From an uncultured Bacillota bacterium (GTDB lineage: Bacteria; Bacillota; Clostridia; Oscillospirales; Oscillospiraceae), in assembly GCA_947073765.1 (NCBI GenBank), contig CAMTMZ010000002.1, positions 62,001 through 126,000 of the forward strand: a stretch of 64,000 nucleotides of DNA. Reading direction: 5' to 3'. Positions 35,093 through 44,747 of this stretch are shown piece by piece. Below the pieces are notes generated by a model. The model saw nothing but the letters and a program-made list of their open reading frames with translations. It was not told where the DNA came from and did not search any database. The number at the start of each line of letters is the position of its first letter. Position 1 is the first letter of the stretch. The position numbers and the translations under genes were made by a program.

Positions 35093-38026
35093 ATGAGTCT
35101 GCGCGTCGGCATTGACATTGGCTCCACCACGGTGAAGGTGGTGGTCCTGAACGAACAGGATAGGCTGCTGTTCCGCTCCTATGAGCGGCACTTCTCCAAA
35201 ACCCGGGAGCGGGCGCTGGAGACGCTGAACTCCATCCGGGACATGCTCTCCGGCCAGGACATTAAGGTCACCATCACCGGGTCCGCCGGACTGGGCGTGG
35301 CCGACGCGGCGGGGATCGACTTTGTCCAGGAGGTCTACGCCACCGCCGCCGCCGTGAATACCTACATCCCGGACACCGACGCGGTCATCGAGCTGGGCGG
35401 CGAGGACGCCAAGATCATCTTTTTCGGCGGCGCCCTGGAGGAGCGGATGAACGGCTCATGCGCCGGGGGCACCGGGGCCTTTATCGACCAGATGGCCACG
35501 CTGATGAACGTGACCGTCAGCGAGCTGGACGAGCTGAGCCTGAAGCACGAGAAGATCTACCCCATCGCCTCCCGGTGCGGGGTGTTCGCCAAGAGCGACA
35601 TTCAGCCCATCCTCAACCAGGGGGGGCGGAAGGAGGACGTGGCCGCGTCTATTTTCCAGGCAGTGGTGGACCAGACTGTGGCCGGCCTGACCCAGGGGCG
35701 GGAGCTGAAGGGGAAAATCGTCTTTCTGGGGGGGCCTCTGCACTTTCTTATGGGCCTGCGCCAGCGGTTTGTGGAGACCCTGAAGCTGGACGGCGACCAC
35801 GCCGTGTTTCCGGAGGACGGGGACTGCTTCGCCGCTATGGGGGCGGCCCTGTGCGCCACCGACTATGCCCCCGGCCCCTTTGAGACCGTGATGAAAAAGC
35901 TGGAGGACAGCGCCGGGACTGCCACTGCGGTGGACACTATGCCGCCGCTGTTTATCAGTCAGGAGGAGTATGACGCCTTCGCCGCCCGGCACAACGCCAG
36001 CCGGCCCCCGGAGGCGGATATCCACACCTACGCCGGACCTGCCTATCTGGGCATTGACGCCGGGTCTACCACCACCAAGCTGGCCCTCATTACCCCCGAG
36101 GGCGGGCTGCTGCACACCTACTACCACTCCAACCAGGGAAACCCGGTGGCCATTGTGCTGGAACAGCTGCGGGAGATTTATAAGCTGTGCGGCGACCGGA
36201 TTGTGATAAAGGGAGCCGCTGTCACCGGTTATGGGGAGGACCTGATTCAAAACGCTTTCTCCTGCGACCTGGGGCTGGTGGAGACCATGGCCCACTACAA
36301 GGCCGCCGCCCACTTTGCGCCCGATGTGGACTTTATCATCGACATCGGCGGGCAGGACATGAAGTGCTTCAAAATCCGCAACGGGGCGGTGGACTCCATT
36401 ATGCTCAACGAGGCCTGCTCCTCGGGGTGCGGGTCCTTTATCGAGACCTTTGCCAAGGCTCTGGGGTACAGCATCGCCGACTTCGCGCGCCTGGGGCTGT
36501 TTACCCCCAAGCCGGTGAACCTGGGGTCCCGGTGCACCGTGTTTATGAACTCCTCCGTGAAGCAGGCCCAGAAGGACGGGGCCAGCGTGGAGGATATCTC
36601 CGCCGGGCTGTCCACCTCTATCGTGAAAAACGCCATTTACAAAGTGATCCGGGCCGCCTCCGCTGACGATTTGGGACAGCACATCGTGGTGCAGGGAGGA
36701 ACCTTCCTCAACGACGCGGTGCTCCGGGCCTTTGAACAGGAGATCGGGCGGGAGGTCACCCGGCCGGTGATTGCCGGGATTATGGGGGCCTTCGGAGCCG
36801 CTTTGGCCGCCCGGGATTTGGGGCTGGAGCAGTCCGCCCTGCTCAGCGCCAAGGCGCTGGAGTCCTTTGCCCACACCGCCAAGCCCGCCACCTGCGGGCT
36901 GTGCACCAACCACTGCTCCCTCACCGTAAATTCCTTTGACGGCGGGCGGCGGTTTGTATCGGGCAACCGGTGCTCCCGGCCCCTGGGGGAGGAGCCCAGC
37001 CATCTGCCCGACCTGATGCGGTACAAGTACGCCAAGCTCCGGGCCCTCTGCGGCAGGGGGCAGGGGGACGGCTCCCGGGGGAGGATCGGCATCCCCTTCG
37101 GGCTGAATATGTATGAGAATCTCCCTTTCTGGTTTGAGCTGTTTACCCAGCTCAACTTTGAGGTGGTGCTGTCCCCCGAGTCCTCCCGGAAGGTCTACCT
37201 GAAGGGGCAGCGCACCATTCCCTCCGACACTGTGTGCTACCCCGCCAAGCTGCTCCACGGCCACGTGGAAGCCCTGGTGGAGGCGGGGGTGGACGCTGTT
37301 TTCTACCCCTGCATGCCCTACAACTTCGACGAGGGGGCGGGGGACAACAATTATAACTGCCCTGTGGTGGCCTACTACCCGGAACTGCTGGCGGCCAACG
37401 TCCCGGAGCTGAAGCAGATGCGCTACCTGTATCCCTATTTCGGCCTCCACCGCCCCAAGGACATGGAGCGCAAGGCCGGGGAGTGGTTCTTCAATGAGTT
37501 CCGCATCCCAAGGCGGGAGACGGCGGCGGCGGTGAGGTCCGCCTACATCGCCTATAATGCCTATAAAAATGACCTGCGCAACACCGGGCGGACCTACATC
37601 GACCAGGCCCGAGGGGAGGGGCGGCCCATCCTGGTGGTGGCCGGACGGCCCTACCACATGGACCCGGAAATTAACCACGGGATCAACGATTTGATTACCT
37701 CCTACGGCTTCGTACTGGTCACCGAGGACGCGGTGGCCTGCCTGGAGGACAAGGCCCCCCGCCGGGTCCTCAACCAGTGGACCTACCACGCCCGGATGTA
37801 CAACGCCGCCCGGTATGTATGTACCCGGCCGGACATGGAGGTTATTCAGCTGGTGTCTTTCGGCTGCGGCATCGACGCCATCACCGGCGACGAGATGCGC
37901 TCCATCCTGGAGGAGGGCGGCAAGCTGTATACCCAGCTGAAAATTGACGACATCAGCAACCTGGGGGCTGTTAAAATCCGTATTCGTTCGCTAATGGCCG
38001 CGATTGAGGCCCGAAAGGAGCATTGA
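35093..38026 (+). CDS. Acyl-CoA dehydratase activase-related protein (tandem BadF/BadG ATPase domains + DUF2229)
   Basis: Two ASKHA starts: RVGIDIGSTTVKVVVLN and YLGIDAGSTTTKLALIT; GSCAGGTGAFIDQMA and EACSSGCGSFIETFAKAL; IPFGLNMYENLPFWFELF (DUF2229). Confidence 0.92.
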   Translation: MSLRVGIDIGSTTVKVVVLNEQDRLLFRSYERHFSKTRERALETLNSIRDMLSGQDIKVTITGSAGLGVADAAGIDFVQEVYATAAAVNTYIPDTDAVIELGGEDAKIIFFGGALEERMNGSCAGGTGAFIDQMATLMNVTVSELDELSLKHEKIYPIASRCGVFAKSDIQPILNQGGRKEDVAASIFQAVVDQTVAGLTQGRELKGKIVFLGGPLHFLMGLRQRFVETLKLDGDHAVFPEDGDCFAAMGAALCATDYAPGPFETVMKKLEDSAGTATAVDTMPPLFISQEEYDAFAARHNASRPPEADIHTYAGPAYLGIDAGSTTTKLALITPEGGLLHTYYHSNQGNPVAIVLEQLREIYKLCGDRIVIKGAAVTGYGEDLIQNAFSCDLGLVETMAHYKAAAHFAPDVDFIIDIGGQDMKCFKIRNGAVDSIMLNEACSSGCGSFIETFAKALGYSIADFARLGLFTPKPVNLGSRCTVFMNSSVKQAQKDGASVEDISAGLSTSIVKNAIYKVIRAASADDLGQHIVVQGGTFLNDAVLRAFEQEIGREVTRPVIAGIMGAFGAALAARDLGLEQSALLSAKALESFAHTAKPATCGLCTNHCSLTVNSFDGGRRFVSGNRCSRPLGEEPSHLPDLMRYKYAKLRALCGRGQGDGSRGRIGIPFGLNMYENLPFWFELFTQLNFEVVLSPESSRKVYLKGQRTIPSDTVCYPAKLLHGHVEALVEAGVDAVFYPCMPYNFDEGAGDNNYNCPVVAYYPELLAANVPELKQMRYLYPYFGLHRPKDMERKAGEWFFNEFRIPRRETAAAVRSAYIAYNAYKNDLRNTGRTYIDQARGEGRPILVVAGRPYHMDPEINHGINDLITSYGFVLVTEDAVACLEDKAPRRVLNQWTYHARMYNAARYVCTRPDMEVIQLVSFGCGIDAITGDEMRSILEEGGKLYTQLKIDDISNLGAVKIRIRSLMAAIEARKEH

Positions 38027-38027
38027 C

Positions 38028-39362
38028 ATGGCAAAATTGGTCTATGACGAAACCGGCCGCCTGCTGTTTACCAAGGAGATGAAGGAGGAGTACACCCTCC
38101 TCATGCCCCAGATGCTCCCTGTCCACTTCGGCATGATGAAAAAGCTGCTGGAGTGCGAGGGGTACAAGGTGGACATGCTTACAACCAACCACCGGGGGAT
38201 TGTGGACGAAGGGCTGAAGTATGTCCACAACGACACCTGCTACCCCGCCCTGCTGGTCATCGGCCAGCTCATCGACGCGGTGAAGCATGGGGGGTACGAC
38301 CCCCACAAGGTGGGGCTGCTCATCACCCAGACCGGGGGCGGCTGCCGGGCCTCCAACTACATCCATCTGCTGCGCAAGGCGCTGGAGAAGGCGGATATGG
38401 CTTACATCCCCGTGGTGTCGGTGAATCTGTCCGGGCTGGAGAAGAATCCCGGATTTTCCCTTACCCTGCCCTTTGTCCGCAAGGCGGTATACGCCATGAT
38501 GTACGGCGACATTATCGTCAACGTGGCCAACCAGGTGCGCCCCTACGAGGTGGAGGCCGGGGCCGCCGACGCTATGATTGACCGCTGGTCCCAGCAGCTG
38601 GTGGACGGTTTCCATGCCGGCAGGGGGATGAGCCGCAAACAGATGCGGGCCAATTTTGACGCCATCTGTGCTGATTTTGCCGCCATCCCCGTGGCGGGAG
38701 AGCCCAAAATCCGGGTGGGGGTCGTGGGGGAGATCTATGTAAAATTCGCCCCTCTGGGCAACAATAACCTGGAAAAATTCCTTCTGTCCGAGGGCGTGGA
38801 GCCCGTGGTTCCCGGACTGACCGACTTTATCATCTTCAAGATCTACAACCGGGTGGCCGACGTGGAGCTGTACGGCGGCAAGTGGATTAAAAAGGCGGGC
38901 TGCTCGGTGTTTATGAAGTACATTGAGGCCTGCCAGCGGGACATGATTGAGGCGCTGGAGCAGTCGGGCCGCTTCCGGGCCCCGGGAACCTTCCAGGATC
39001 TGCACCGGCTGGTACAGGGTTACCTGGGAGACGGCAACAAGATGGGGGAGGGCTGGCTGCTCACCGCCGAGATGCTGGAGCTTATCCACTCCGGGACCAA
39101 CAACATTGTGTGCACCCAGCCCTTTGGCTGCCTGCCCAACCACATCGTGGGCAAGGGGATGATCCGCAAGCTGAAGGACGACTACCCCTACAGCAACATT
39201 GTGGCCATCGACTACGACCCCGGCGCCACCCGGATCAACCAGGAGAACCGGATCAAGCTGATGCTGGCCAACGCCAAGGGGCTGACCCACGCCGAGCCTG
39301 TCCGGCCTCGGGAGGAGCCTCAGCTGGGACGGGTGCCCCAGCTGGCCCACGCGCACATTTGA
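38028..39362 (+). CDS. 2-hydroxyacyl-CoA dehydratase-family protein (COG3581-like)
   Basis: NDTCYPALLVIGQLIDAV, LITQTGGGCRASNYIHLLRKAL, CTQPFGCLPNHIVGKGM, IDYDPGATRINQENRIKLML. Confidence 0.87.
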   Translation: MAKLVYDETGRLLFTKEMKEEYTLLMPQMLPVHFGMMKKLLECEGYKVDMLTTNHRGIVDEGLKYVHNDTCYPALLVIGQLIDAVKHGGYDPHKVGLLITQTGGGCRASNYIHLLRKALEKADMAYIPVVSVNLSGLEKNPGFSLTLPFVRKAVYAMMYGDIIVNVANQVRPYEVEAGAADAMIDRWSQQLVDGFHAGRGMSRKQMRANFDAICADFAAIPVAGEPKIRVGVVGEIYVKFAPLGNNNLEKFLLSEGVEPVVPGLTDFIIFKIYNRVADVELYGGKWIKKAGCSVFMKYIEACQRDMIEALEQSGRFRAPGTFQDLHRLVQGYLGDGNKMGEGWLLTAEMLELIHSGTNNIVCTQPFGCLPNHIVGKGMIRKLKDDYPYSNIVAIDYDPGATRINQENRIKLMLANAKGLTHAEPVRPREEPQLGRVPQLAHAHI

Positions 39363-39434
39363 CAAAGCGGGCCCAATCTGCTAAAATGTTCCTCCAGCTG
39401 GAGTTTGTACTGCAAATCTGGTAAGGAGGACATT

Positions 39435-39797
39435 ATGAAAATCGAACACATCAATGAACATGGAATGGATATTGCGGTCATTTCCAGCGACGAAAAGGTG
39501 ATTGTTGACGTACAATCCGCCCTGGACCTGGCAATGACGGTAAACTATGAGACCGGTGCGGCAAATATCGTGCTGGATAAGCGGCTGGTCTGCGAGGACT
39601 TCTTTATCCTCAGCAGCGGCGTGGCGGGAGAAATCCTGCAAAAATTTATCAACTACCATGTGCGGGCCGCCATCTACGGCGACTACTCCCGCTACACCAG
39701 CAAGCCCCTGAAGGACTTTATCTATGAGTCCAATCAGGGGAAGGACTTCTTTTTCGTGGCCACCAAAGAGGAGGCCATACAAAAACTGACACAATAA
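39435..39797 (+). CDS. DUF4180 domain protein
   Basis: MKIEHINEHGMDIAVISSDEKVIVDVQSALDLAMTVNYETGAANIVLDKRLV..DFFILSSGVAGEILQKFINYHVRAAIYGDYS. Confidence 0.8.
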   Translation: MKIEHINEHGMDIAVISSDEKVIVDVQSALDLAMTVNYETGAANIVLDKRLVCEDFFILSSGVAGEILQKFINYHVRAAIYGDYSRYTSKPLKDFIYESNQGKDFFFVATKEEAIQKLTQ

Positions 39798-39856
39798 GAA
39801 TCAAGGTACAGATTTCAGCAGAGGGGGGCCGTCCAGCGGGGACGGCCCTCTTTCTT

Positions 39857-42286
39857 TTACACCAATCTCACCTGCACCTGGTCCCCCTGGGCGGAGACAC
39901 ACAGGGTATCCCCCTTTTTCAGCCTGCCGGCCAGCATGAGGTCGGCGGCGGGATCCTCCACCAGGCTGGCGATGGCCCGGCGGAGAGGCCGGGCGCCGTA
40001 CTCCCGGCTGCTGCCCTTGCCGGCCAGGAGGGTGACGGCCTCCTCCTCCACCGCCATGGTGATGCCCAGCTTGTCCAGCCGCTTCCGGGTCTCGGACAGC
40101 AGCTGGCGGGTAATGGCGTTGAGGGTCTCTCCGCTGAGGGGATGGAACACCAGGGTGGCGTCCAGGCGGTTGAGAAACTCCGGGGCGAAGGTGCTGCCCG
40201 CGTCGGACAGCACCGCGCGCTCCAGCTCCTCCCGCTCCGCATCCCCCCCGGCGGCGAAGCCCAGGCGCCTGCCCTTGGCGAACCGCTGGGCTCCCAGGTT
40301 GGAGGTCATCACCAGCACCGTGTTGCGAAAGTCGGTTTTGCGCCCCTGGGAGTCGGTGAGAACCCCCTCCTCCATCACCTGGAGGAGGAGAGACCACACG
40401 TCCCGGTGGGCCTTCTCCAGCTCGTCCAGCAGCACCACCGACCAGGGCTGGCGCCGCACTCGCTCGGTGAGCTGTCCGCCCTCCTCGTGGCCTACATAAC
40501 CCGGAGGAGAGCCAATGAGGCGGGAGACGGTGTGGGCCTCCATATACTCCGACATGTCAAAGCGCAGCAGGGCCTCCTCACTGCCAAAGAGGGCGGCGGC
40601 CAGAGCGCGGCACAGCTGGGTTTTGCCCACTCCGCTGGGGCCCAGAAACAGAAAGCAGCCCACCGGGCGGCGGGGGTCCTTCAGCCCTAGGCGGCCCCGG
40701 CGGATGGCCTTGACCACCGCGTCCACCGCCCGGTCCTGGCCCAGAATGTGGTGGCGCAGAGACTGGCCCAACCCGGCCAGGGCCTGCTTGTCCGCCTCGT
40801 CCGGGTCCTGAATGGGCACCCCTGTCCACTGGGAGAGCACCGCCTGGATGTGGTGGGGCTCCACAGCGAACTGACCCTGGCCCGACTGCCACTTTTGCCG
40901 CTCCCCTTCCAGCTCCCGCTTGAAGTCCCGCTCCACGTTGCGCAAAATGGCCGCCTGCTCAAAGTCCTGGCGGCGGACCGCATCGGCCAGCTGTTTCCCC
41001 GCCTGGGACACCCGGCCCTCCAGCCGCTGCAGCTCCGGGGGGAGGGCCTTGCCCGACAGCCGGGCCTGGGCCGCCGCCTCGTCCACCAGGTCGATGGCCT
41101 TGTCAGGCAGGAACCGCTGGGGCAGATAGCGGCAGGACAGGTCTACCGCCGCCTCCAGAGCGCTGTCGGAGATAATCAGGTGATGATGGGCCTCGTACCG
41201 GCCCCGCAGGCCCTGGAGGATGTCCAGGGTCTCGGCCCGGGTGGGCTCTTTGACGGTGATGGGCTGGAAGCGGCGCTCCAGAGCGGCGTCCTTCTCGATA
41301 TATTTGCGGTACTCGTCTATGGTGGTGGCGCCGATGACCTGGAGCTCTCCCCGGGAGAGGGCGGGCTTGAGAATGTTGGCGGCGTCAATGGCGCCTTCGG
41401 CGCTGCCCGCCCCCACAATGGTGTGCAGCTCGTCAATAAAGAGGATGATATTCCCCGCCCGGCGCACCTCTTGAATGATGTGCTTCAGCTTTTCTTCAAA
41501 CTCACCCCGGTATTTGGTGCCCGCCACCATGGCGGACAGATCCAGGGCGTACACCCGCTTGCCCAGAAGATGAGGGGGGGCGGCGCCGTCGGCGATGGAG
41601 AGAGCCAGTCCCTCCACTACAGCGGTTTTGCCCACCCCGGGCTCTCCGATGAGGGCGGGGTTGTTTTTGGTGCGGCGGGAGAGAATCTGGATGACACGTC
41701 CCAGTTCCTCCTGCCGGCCGATCATGGGGTCCAGGCGGCCCTCGGAGGCCATGCGGGTCAAGTCCCGGGCGCACTGATCCAGCTGGCGGGTGTCCCCCGA
41801 CGGCCGGGGCTCCGGCTCCCGGGCCCTGGGCTTGGGAGCGGGGGTCTCCTCCCCGCCCAGAGAGGCGGTGAGGCTGCGGTAGAGGCCCTCGCCGTCTACT
41901 CCGCAGTGGCTCAGCAGCTGGCAGGCGCCGCTGCCCTTTGCCCGCAGAAGGCCCAGCAGCAGGTGCTCGGAGTTTACCGCGTGCTGCCCCAGGCGGCGGC
42001 TCTCCTCCACGGCGCCCTGGATGGCCAGGCAGCAGTTGGGAGTGAGCCCCTGAAAGCTGGACTGAGCGGGAACCCCCGTGCCCACCCGCTGGGCGATGGC
42101 GGCGCGCAGGGCCTTGCTGTCCGCCCCCGCCCGGCGCAGCGCCATAGCGGCGGGACTGAACTCCTGACCGGCCAGCCCCAGCAGCAGATGTTCGCTGCCC
42201 ACATAGCTGTGGCCCAGTTTGGCCGCGTTCTGCTGGGCCAGCCGGATGGCGCCCAGGGCGGTGGATGTGAATTGGCTGTCTGCCAT
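39857..42286 (-). CDS. clpC: ATP-dependent Clp protease ATP-binding subunit ClpC
   Basis: Clp N-domain repeats, [19 protein letters not shown]-like middle region ([27 protein letters not shown]), [15 protein letters not shown]. Confidence 0.92.
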   Translation of the reverse strand: MADSQFTSTALGAIRLAQQNAAKLGHSYVGSEHLLLGLAGQEFSPAAMALRRAGADSKALRAAIAQRVGTGVPAQSSFQGLTPNCCLAIQGAVEESRRLGQHAVNSEHLLLGLLRAKGSGACQLLSHCGVDGEGLYRSLTASLGGEETPAPKPRAREPEPRPSGDTRQLDQCARDLTRMASEGRLDPMIGRQEELGRVIQILSRRTKNNPALIGEPGVGKTAVVEGLALSIADGAAPPHLLGKRVYALDLSAMVAGTKYRGEFEEKLKHIIQEVRRAGNIILFIDELHTIVGAGSAEGAIDAANILKPALSRGELQVIGATTIDEYRKYIEKDAALERRFQPITVKEPTRAETLDILQGLRGRYEAHHHLIISDSALEAAVDLSCRYLPQRFLPDKAIDLVDEAAAQARLSGKALPPELQRLEGRVSQAGKQLADAVRRQDFEQAAILRNVERDFKRELEGERQKWQSGQGQFAVEPHHIQAVLSQWTGVPIQDPDEADKQALAGLGQSLRHHILGQDRAVDAVVKAIRRGRLGLKDPRRPVGCFLFLGPSGVGKTQLCRALAAALFGSEEALLRFDMSEYMEAHTVSRLIGSPPGYVGHEEGGQLTERVRRQPWSVVLLDELEKAHRDVWSLLLQVMEEGVLTDSQGRKTDFRNTVLVMTSNLGAQRFAKGRRLGFAAGGDAEREELERAVLSDAGSTFAPEFLNRLDATLVFHPLSGETLNAITRQLLSETRKRLDKLGITMAVEEEAVTLLAGKGSSREYGARPLRRAIASLVEDPAADLMLAGRLKKGDTLCVSAQGDQVQVRLV

Positions 42287-42408
42287 GGTACGATCACCTC
42301 AGAATCAAGTCTTTTACCATCATGCCCGGTTTTTCAAAAATTTAGCATTGCATTTTTCAAAAAATGTGCTAGAATAGAGAGTACCATTTTAATGGAGGTG
42401 TACATATT

Positions 42409-42579
42409 ATGGCCTATGTTATCAGTGACGCTTGCATCAGCTGCGGTTCCTGCGCTGATGGCTGCCCCGTGGGCGCGATCGCCCAGGGCGACGCTCAGTA
42501 CGTCATCGACGCCGGCGCCTGCATCGACTGCGGCTCCTGCGCTGGTACCTGCCCCGTGGGCGCGATCTCCCAGGGCTAA
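42409..42579 (+). CDS. 2[4Fe-4S] ferredoxin (56 aa; absent from ORF track)
   Basis: MAYVISDACISCGSCADGCPVGAIAQGDAQYVIDAGACIDCGSCAGTCPVGAISQG*; two CxxCxxCxxxCP clusters; SD aatggaggtg. Confidence 0.96.
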   Translation: MAYVISDACISCGSCADGCPVGAIAQGDAQYVIDAGACIDCGSCAGTCPVGAISQG

Positions 42580-42586
42580 TGACCAA

Positions 42587-42621
42587 AAAAACAGCGCCGG
42601 GGTTTGCCGGCGCTGTTTTTT
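42587..42621 (+). terminator. Intrinsic terminator
   Basis: AACAGCGCCGG-ggtttg-CCGGCGCTGTT then TTTT. Confidence 0.88.
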
Positions 42622-42741
42622 ACATCGCATTATCTAATTTTTAATATTATATTTGGTCATTTTTTATATTGATATCCGGCGCTCGTTGAGGTATACTATG
42701 GATAAGGTAAAACATCCGCTCTCTGGAAAGGAGTGTGCTCT

Positions 42742-43464
42742 ATGCGTACAAATACCTTAACGGTAAACAGCGTCGCCGCGTCGGCGCGGCCCAGACGCCG
42801 GAGGGAGGTCCGGGACCCTTACGACGGCCTGCGGCCCTGGTCGGCCGCCACCCATGGGCTGGGGGCTGTTTTGGCCGTTCTGGGCACTGCCGTTTTACTG
42901 GTTCGGTCTGCCGCGCTGGGCAAGTGGCTGCTGTTTGGGCTGTTCGCGGTCTACGGGCTGTCGATGATCTGCCTCTACACCGCCAGCACCCTGTACCACT
43001 GTCTCAACCTCTCCGTTTCAGGGCGGCTGGCCCTGAGAAAGTACGACCACTGCTCCATCTACCTGCTCATCGCCGGCAGCTATACTCCGCTGTGCCTGAC
43101 AGCTTTGCGGGAGTTGGGGGGCGTTCCCCTTGTCGTCGCCGTGTGGACTCTGGCCGCCGCCGGGACCGCTCTCACCATCGCCAGGCTGGCCATACCCCGG
43201 TGGCTTACCAGCGCCATCTATATCTCCATGGGCTGGCTGGCTATTTTTGCCATTGTGCCCATTTACCGCGCCCTGCCGGCGGAAGGATTTTTCTGGCTGC
43301 TGGCCGGAGGCATTTTGTACACCGTGGGCGGTGTGCTCTACGCTGTGAAGTGGCCCGGGCGGAACAGCCCCCGCTTTGGCTGCCATGAGATTTTTCACAT
43401 ATTTATCCTGCTGGGCAGCGCAGCTCACTTTATAATGATGGAGCGGGTGGTGCTGTGGCTGTGA
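42742..43464 (+). CDS. Hemolysin III family (PAQR-like) membrane protein
   Basis: SAATHGLGAVLAVLGTAVLL, STLYHCLNLS, RKYDHCSIYLLIAGSYTPLCL, HEIFHIFILLGSAAHF. Confidence 0.92.
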   Translation: MRTNTLTVNSVAASARPRRRREVRDPYDGLRPWSAATHGLGAVLAVLGTAVLLVRSAALGKWLLFGLFAVYGLSMICLYTASTLYHCLNLSVSGRLALRKYDHCSIYLLIAGSYTPLCLTALRELGGVPLVVAVWTLAAAGTALTIARLAIPRWLTSAIYISMGWLAIFAIVPIYRALPAEGFFWLLAGGILYTVGGVLYAVKWPGRNSPRFGCHEIFHIFILLGSAAHFIMMERVVLWL

Positions 43465-43629
43465 GAGGACAGGTTGATCCCAGGGGACCCGCCGGTTTGG
43501 GCGGGTCTCCAAATTTTTCCGGCATATTCTTTGTATTTCTTCACGAACCCCTTGCCAAGGGAGAAAAAATAGGGTAAAATAAGTCAGTCAAGCATAACAA
43601 CACAGTTTATATAACGGAGGATGATTCCT

Positions 43630-44202
43630 ATGCCTATGATTTCTGCCAGCGATTTCCGCAACGGCGTGACCTTTGAGATGGATGGCAAGGTCATGCAGGT
43701 GGTCGAGTTCCAGCACGTGAAGCCCGGAAAGGGCGCCGCCTTTGTCCGCACCAAGATGAAGAACGTGATCACCGGCGGTGTGACCGAGACCTCTTTCAAC
43801 CCCACCGCTAAGTTTGAGCAGGCCTTTGTGGAGCGCAAGGATATGGAGTACAGCTACAGCGACGGCGACCTGTACTACTTTATGGACCCGGAGAGCTTTG
43901 ACATGATCCCCATCGGCAAGGACCTGCTGGGGGACAGCTTCAAGTTTGTCAAGGAGAACATGACCTGCAAGGTGATGTCTTACAAGGGCAGCGTGTTCGG
44001 CGTGGAGCCCCCCAACTTTGTGGAGCTGGAGGTCACTGAGACAGACCCCGGCTTTGCCGGCAACACCGCCACCAACAATGTGCTCAAGCCCGCCACTCTG
44101 GAGACCGGCGCTGAGATCAAGGTGCCCCTGTTCGTCAACCCTGGCGACAAGATCAAAATCGACACCCGCACCGGGGAGTATCTGGAGCGCTGCAAGGCGT
44201 AA
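43630..44202 (+). CDS. efp: Translation elongation factor P
   Basis: [66 protein letters not shown]. Confidence 0.97.
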   Translation: MPMISASDFRNGVTFEMDGKVMQVVEFQHVKPGKGAAFVRTKMKNVITGGVTETSFNPTAKFEQAFVERKDMEYSYSDGDLYYFMDPESFDMIPIGKDLLGDSFKFVKENMTCKVMSYKGSVFGVEPPNFVELEVTETDPGFAGNTATNNVLKPATLETGAEIKVPLFVNPGDKIKIDTRTGEYLERCKA

Positions 44203-44216
44203 TAAGGAGTTAAATT

Positions 44217-44627
44217 ATGACTATTTCTGAGAAAGTCGCCTACCTGAAGGGCCTGGCCGAGGGGCTGGATCTGGATACCACCAAGTCCAAGGAGGGCAAG
44301 CTCATCTCCGTGATGATCGGCATTATGGAGGAACTGGCCATGTCTGTGGAGGACCTGGAGGAGAACGCCCTCAACCTGGGCGAGGAGATCGACGTGCTGT
44401 CCGACGACTTGGCCGACGTGGAGGAGGCCGTTTTCGATGAGGATGAGGACTACGACGACGACTGGTTTGAGGTGGAGTGCCCCAGCTGCGGCGGCGACAT
44501 CGTGGTGGACGAGGACGCCCTCAGCGAGGGGGAGGTGGAGTGCCCTGAGTGCGGCACCCGCTACGCCATGGAGCTTACGGAGGACGACGATGAGGAGTCT
44601 GACGGGGACGAGGAGACCGAGGAATAA
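44217..44627 (+). CDS. CD1247-type acidic zinc-ribbon protein
   Basis: MTISEKVAYLKGLAEGLDLDTTKSKEGKLISVMIGIMEELA..CPSCGGDIVVDEDALSEGEVECPECGTRY. Confidence 0.8.
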   Translation: MTISEKVAYLKGLAEGLDLDTTKSKEGKLISVMIGIMEELAMSVEDLEENALNLGEEIDVLSDDLADVEEAVFDEDEDYDDDWFEVECPSCGGDIVVDEDALSEGEVECPECGTRYAMELTEDDDEESDGDEETEE

Positions 44628-44747
44628 CCGGAGTGTTTCAGGGGCGGCCGTGGGCCGCCCTTTTTTTGAAAATTTCCCGGCGCTGGGAACCTTTGCCGAA
44701 AAAACACGTCTATACAGGCAGAAGAAAATCGGAAAGGAGAATTCACT

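Noticed and set aside
35456-37789. 777-aa open frame antisense to the activase gene
   Set aside because: Low-complexity Gly/Pro/His composition; no RBS or motif.
40748-42637. 629-aa open frame antisense to clpC and the ferredoxin
   Set aside because: Covers two clear genes; artefact.
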